Positions 18,645-22,314 of a DNA stretch of 22,314 bases are shown here, piece after piece. This DNA comes from Lingula anatina (Eukaryota; Brachiopoda; Lingulata; Lingulida; Lingulidae): contig NW_019774525.1 of the NCBI RefSeq assembly GCF_001039355.2, positions 473,410 to 495,723 of the forward strand. Reading direction: 5' to 3'. The position numbers and the translations under genes are program-made. The notes beneath the pieces were generated by a model, which saw nothing but the letters and a program-made list of their open reading frames with translations, did not search any database and was not told the DNA's origin. Positions within the stretch are counted from its first letter, which is position 1, and every line of letters begins with the position of its first letter.

Positions 18645-21600
18645 CTGTAAGAAGACCACAATGTGCATTAAATTTTGACAAAAAACTATATGCATCACTT
18701 TAGGTATTCCTCCTCAAGATCTTCTAACTTGTTGACATTTTTCTCTAGAATATGTTAACGTAGGGAGACATGCAAAAAAGTATTGTATTTAAGATATCAC
18801 TGAACAAGACAGTATCCTTATTCCGTTAATAAATTAGATTGTTACGATCCCATCCTATACCGTTTATCACAAGGCCAAACGTTTATCATTGTACATCAAA
18901 CAGTTTACACGTGACTGTGTGTATGCTACCGTTTTCTTTTCACATAACTTTCAGACATGTCAGAGTACGGTCTGAAGTGACAGGCTTCAATGTAGTTGGA
19001 TTCATTATATTAAACCTTTGAGCCCTACGGCTCATCACAATGGAATACAGTGAGAATATAATATTATTAATATGATTAATATTGTGTGGATAAAAGATTC
19101 ACCAAGCTTTTAGTTTCTTAGAGAATTTTTAAAATATCTTAAACAGTATCAACTATATAATTTAAAAAATGTCACTGTAACATAAAGATTTTAAAGCTAA
19201 GAGTAAATGATAAATTTAGTGCATTATTACAATCGACAATTATTGGCTTTAGTGTCCACTTACCTTAACGAATTTCACTATCACAGCCTTTTCCATAAAA
19301 GCAACAGTGAGATCCTGGTGGTTGAGTTTGGCCACGTCCAGTGCGGTGTCGCCATCGTCGTCCGCCGCCTTAGTGTCTGCCCCTGCTTCCACCAGTAGTT
19401 TCACAACTTCTCTGTTACCTCGCATACAGGCCAAGTGTAGCGGCGTCAGTTTGTACGCATCGCGGACGTCTGTGTCAGCTCCAAGCTCCAGAAGTTTCTC
19501 CACCACAGCGGGGTGTTGTCCTAGAACGGCGTGGTGGAGCGGGGTAAGATCCTCTGGTGCGGAGTCTTTACATTTATAATACTTGTCAGTTATCTTCTTA
19601 ACAATGTCATCGGGGGGATCTTTTCCCCATCCTGAGTGCAGCACCTTTCCGTAATCTGCCACATCTAAACTTCCTCCATTTGTTTTCACTAAGTAGTCCG
19701 CAAGAAGCTTCCTCTTCACCAGAACATAATGCCACGCGGGTCTTTCTCCATCTTTACCGCGCACTAAATAGACCTTCCCCAAGAGATTACCTCGTTTGTT
19801 CATCAAGCCAGTATGTGTTCTCAGAATGGCATTCAAACACTGCACTTGTCCACTCTTTGCTGCCATGTGTGCTGGATTTTCTCCATTGTTATTTAGGAAG
19901 GTTGGATCTGCTCCACCTTCATCTAACAGACATTTCACAACATCCAGGCTAACATTTTTGAGAAATGCAACATGTAGAGCCGTGTCTCCGTCCTTGTTCT
20001 GAATATTTGGGTCCGCCTTATGTTCATTTATCAAACACTTAACCACACCTACATGATCATCTCTAGATGCTTCACACAGAGCGGTGTTCCCGTACTTGTC
20101 CTGATAATTGACATCGATTCCGTCCATTGCTGCTATTTCTTTCACTAACTCGACGTGACCGCCCCATGCGGCACACACCAGGGTATTGCTGGTCACAGGT
20201 AAACCATGGCGCTGTAGCCTGTCGTATATGCCTCTGAAGTTACCATAAGCTGCTGCATCCAGACATGATGCGTCTCCCATAATGGAATACACACTTTTCT
20301 GTATGTCGATGTCTTGTAGATCAGTGAGGTACTCCACTACGTCATCGTATCCCATCCTGCAGGCACGACCCAGGGCTGTTTCACCATACTCTGTGACAGC
20401 ATTCAGGTCTGCACCCATTTTGAGAAGCAGCTTCACACCATCTAGGAATCCTACACCGGCAGCAACGTGCAGTGGTGTAAAATTCCAAGGCCCAGTCATA
20501 TTAACCATGTTGTGGTCACGAGCGCAGATATTTTTCAGCTCATCCATACTCTGATTTCTTAAGACCTTGTGAATTGGTTTCATTACACTTTCAGTTTTTT
20601 CTTCATAATCAATTTGGTTTGCTACACTCTTGTTACATTTCTTTACAGCTATCTCTTTGGCAGTACAGCCTTCCAGCTCAACGGGGATAGTGCCGCTTGT
20701 AACCTGCGTGGATAGCGTTGTCCAATTAAAATGTCTCCATATTGTGATAACTGCAAGTACGTTATTGTGAAACGCTGCAGTATGTAGAACATTGAATCCA
20801 TTTTCATCCCTGTACTCAAGGACTTCGCTTCTGTCCACTTGGCGGGCAGTCCTATCTAGCTCGTAACAAAGCTTAGGCTGTGAGATAAGTACATACAGGC
20901 GACGTAACGGATCAGGTATCACTGAAATATTTTCCGTGTTTTCTGCTGAAATAAAGGAAAGGTATTAAATTTAAATATTCTTCTTTAGAAGCAGCCATAC
21001 GCTATGCTTCATCTCTACCATGCATACTGTGAAAACTTACGTGTCTTGTTTTTTACGAATCATTTGATCGTGATAATATGCGGAATTGAAAACATGGAAA
21101 AGGTCAAGGATATTTCAGATCGCTGACGGTGCGCGCGCGCCATCGGGTGTTAAGTCCGCGACTGATTGTTGAGTTGCGGTAACTGACTTTTGAATCGTTT
21201 ATTGATTGTTAGATTTTGACGAATGATTAAAATGGCCAAAACTAATTTAGTAGAATTAAGTTTAGATAGTTAAAGTAGGTTTTGGCTGTTAAATAGTGCC
21301 GATAGATTGTTGAATTGACGTCTGCATTTTTGCGTGAATGGCGTTCCATAGGATACAATATAAATGTTTATGTCAATATTCAATGTTCGCATATCAAGAC
21401 AGTATGAGGCACCCACTGAAAAATTGGTCATAGCAATATTTGATCATGACATAATGCCAACCATTTCAATTCCCTATATTGAATAAAGTCGTTTGTGCTA
21501 ACATACATAACCGCTTTTACCTGTATGTTCCATGACTCCTATAGAGACAAAAACGCTACATTTAAATTATTTCTCCCCTCTGTCAGTTGATTCTGTAAAT

Positions 21601-22149
21601 GAAGCCAAGCAGAGTTTTGTTTGGCACACTGATATCATTTTTCTTTTTAAACATCAAAACGAAATAGAATCCTCTCATATGATTGGAAAGTGTTCATTAA
21701 AACACGTTTATTGTATAAAATGAAATTACGTTTACCGATACTAATATTTTCCCAAAAGGTATAAGGGTGAGGGAGAACTGTGGTTGGGTATTACGTGTAT
21801 TCGCGATATATTACAGTACATTGTATTTTCTTCATATCAGATGTAAGAGGTTTTAAATAAAATGGAGTTCTACAGAACGTTCATTTAAATATAACGGTTA
21901 CAGTACAACAATTATGAACTTGAGCAGGGTAAGAAGGGACGTGACATAAATAACAGAATTTTACATTATCGTATGCATGCATCATACACCTTTGTGATAG
22001 TGTGTATCATTTCTCCCCATTTTGAGGAGACCATGGTAGAATACGCTTTCCTTAATGGATGTTGCAGTACTTACCTTGGACCGACATGTCATCCTGCACA
22101 CCATCTACATCCCTAATATAATCTGTCCGAAACAATCTGTTGCTGTCTC
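18528..22149 (-). CDS. ankyrin-repeat paralogue, gene B (5' end missing or broken)
   Basis: Recognisable exons on the minus strand are a partial RHIM exon (22149-22075), the ankyrin exon (20945-19264) and the tail exon (18644-18528). All retained splice sites match gene A, and the ankyrin frame has no stops, so the body could still be translated. The RHIM core codons are replaced by unrelated sequence that puts a TGA immediately upstream, and no CIDE-N exon appears before the window ends. Gene B may be a 5'-truncated pseudogene, may use another first exon off the window, or may make an ankyrin-only protein that binds the same partners as A without its assembly domains. Confidence 0.72.
19264..20945 (-). 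CDS. gene B ankyrin-repeat exon
   Basis: 1682 nt, two codons shorter than gene A's, with the same double acceptor (CAGCAG) and GTAAGT donor. It has the same repeat layout and the same non-ankyrin insert. About 80 residues differ from A, mainly before the last ~100 residues. One patch reads DKYGNTALCEASRDDHVGVV where A has NKDGNTALHLASRDGHVDVV. In the insert, RKLLADYLVKTNGG replaces MKLYEAFLGKPLGG. The final two repeats are almost unchanged. There is no stop or frameshift. The frame upstream of the acceptor contains a TAA, which supports the exon border at 20945. Confidence 0.92.
21074..21365. repeat. copy-B-only intron block with gattgttga repeats
   Basis: This block is absent from copy A. 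It contains a GC-alternating run (gtgcgcgcgcgcc, near 21130) and several copies of a gattgtt-ga-ttgac-like motif (near 21162, 21203 and 21305). It may be a small insertion with internal repeats. No terminal repeats are clear. Confidence 0.45.
22075..22149 (-). pseudogene. gene B partial RHIM exon
   Basis: The downstream 75 nt of the RHIM exon survive with the GTAAGT donor, encoding DSNRLFRTDYIRDVDGVQDD and a few more residues. Similarity to gene A stops inside the Gly codon of FQIG. The codon that replaces it is TGA, and the next bases are unrelated. The motif core is therefore lost here. Confidence 0.75.
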
Positions 22150-22314
22150 ATGGGCGTAACTAGGCATACTCACGGATGCACTGTGCGTACAATTTTTTGG
22201 CCAACCATGATATTATTTTATTTTTCACGGAATATAAAAGAAAATCCCCTGCTTATTAAAGTCACCTGTATGTACAAGTCCTCTGTATCAATTGTATAGG
22301 CACAATTATTCTGA
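22150..22314. mobile_element. possible transposon end
   Basis: Sequence unrelated to gene A begins exactly where copy B stops matching, with tgggcgtaactagg. That string resembles the conserved termini of some DNA transposons (for example hAT-like ggcgtarctagg ends). The window ends 165 bp later, so the element cannot be confirmed. Confidence 0.35.

Larger units (their letters stand above)
16412..22149. repeat. segmental tandem duplication, copy B
   Basis: Counterpart of 1394-7090. Order and orientation are preserved from the 3' flank through the ankyrin exon to the downstream half of the RHIM exon. A B-only block at about 21074-21365 replaces A's 6100-6295. The match stops abruptly at 22149. 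Confidence 0.92.

Noticed and set aside
20922-20924. A GTG start for gene B at 20922
   Set aside because: The position is internal to an exon that continues to the acceptor at 20945, and the paralogue reads through it as Val.

Overview
This window reads as AT-rich nuclear DNA of an invertebrate animal. Introns have GT-AG borders, paralogous genes sit in tandem, and there are CA/GA microsatellites and a decayed Tc1-type transposon with 34 residues between its second D and its E. A bivalve or other lophotrochozoan fits best, but the species cannot be fixed from sequence alone. No rRNA, tRNA or CRISPR array is visible. Percent-identity statements are by eye.

The main content is a tandem family of minus-strand ankyrin-repeat genes. 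Gene A (7960 down to 3523) can be rebuilt as five coding exons with matching phases: 7960-7858, 7487-7329, 7159-7016, 5958-4271 and 3639-3523 (2211 nt, 736 residues). Exons 1-2 encode a fold resembling the CIDE-N (CAD) domain of apoptotic DNA-fragmentation factors. Exon 3 carries a RHIM-like amyloid motif with core FQIGDSNRL. Exon 4 encodes about twelve ankyrin repeats around a non-ankyrin insert, and exon 5 is a short acidic tail. CIDE-N + RHIM + ankyrin looks like a cell-death or innate-immune adaptor. I do not recognise this architecture as described.

Gene B (20945-19264 and 18644-18528) is a paralogue inside a duplication (1394-7090 matches 16412-22149). The match ends exactly inside the Gly codon of the RHIM core, where unrelated transposon-end-like sequence begins. 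No CIDE-N exon is visible for B before the window ends. Introns and the 3' flank are almost identical between copies, while the ankyrin exon differs at roughly 80 residues.

Between A and B lies a gutted middle unit. Its 3' flank (about 8345-8598 and 10262-10590) is split by the Tc1-like element (8599-10261), and its 5' flank survives at 12748-12898. No gene body is recognisable. A second duplicated block (311-859 and 14001-14775) also brackets the unit, and the second copy holds a 229-bp insertion with a long palindrome. Plus-strand scraps at 988-1263 and 15299-15891 may be remains of a receptor-type gene that once lay between the ankyrin genes.
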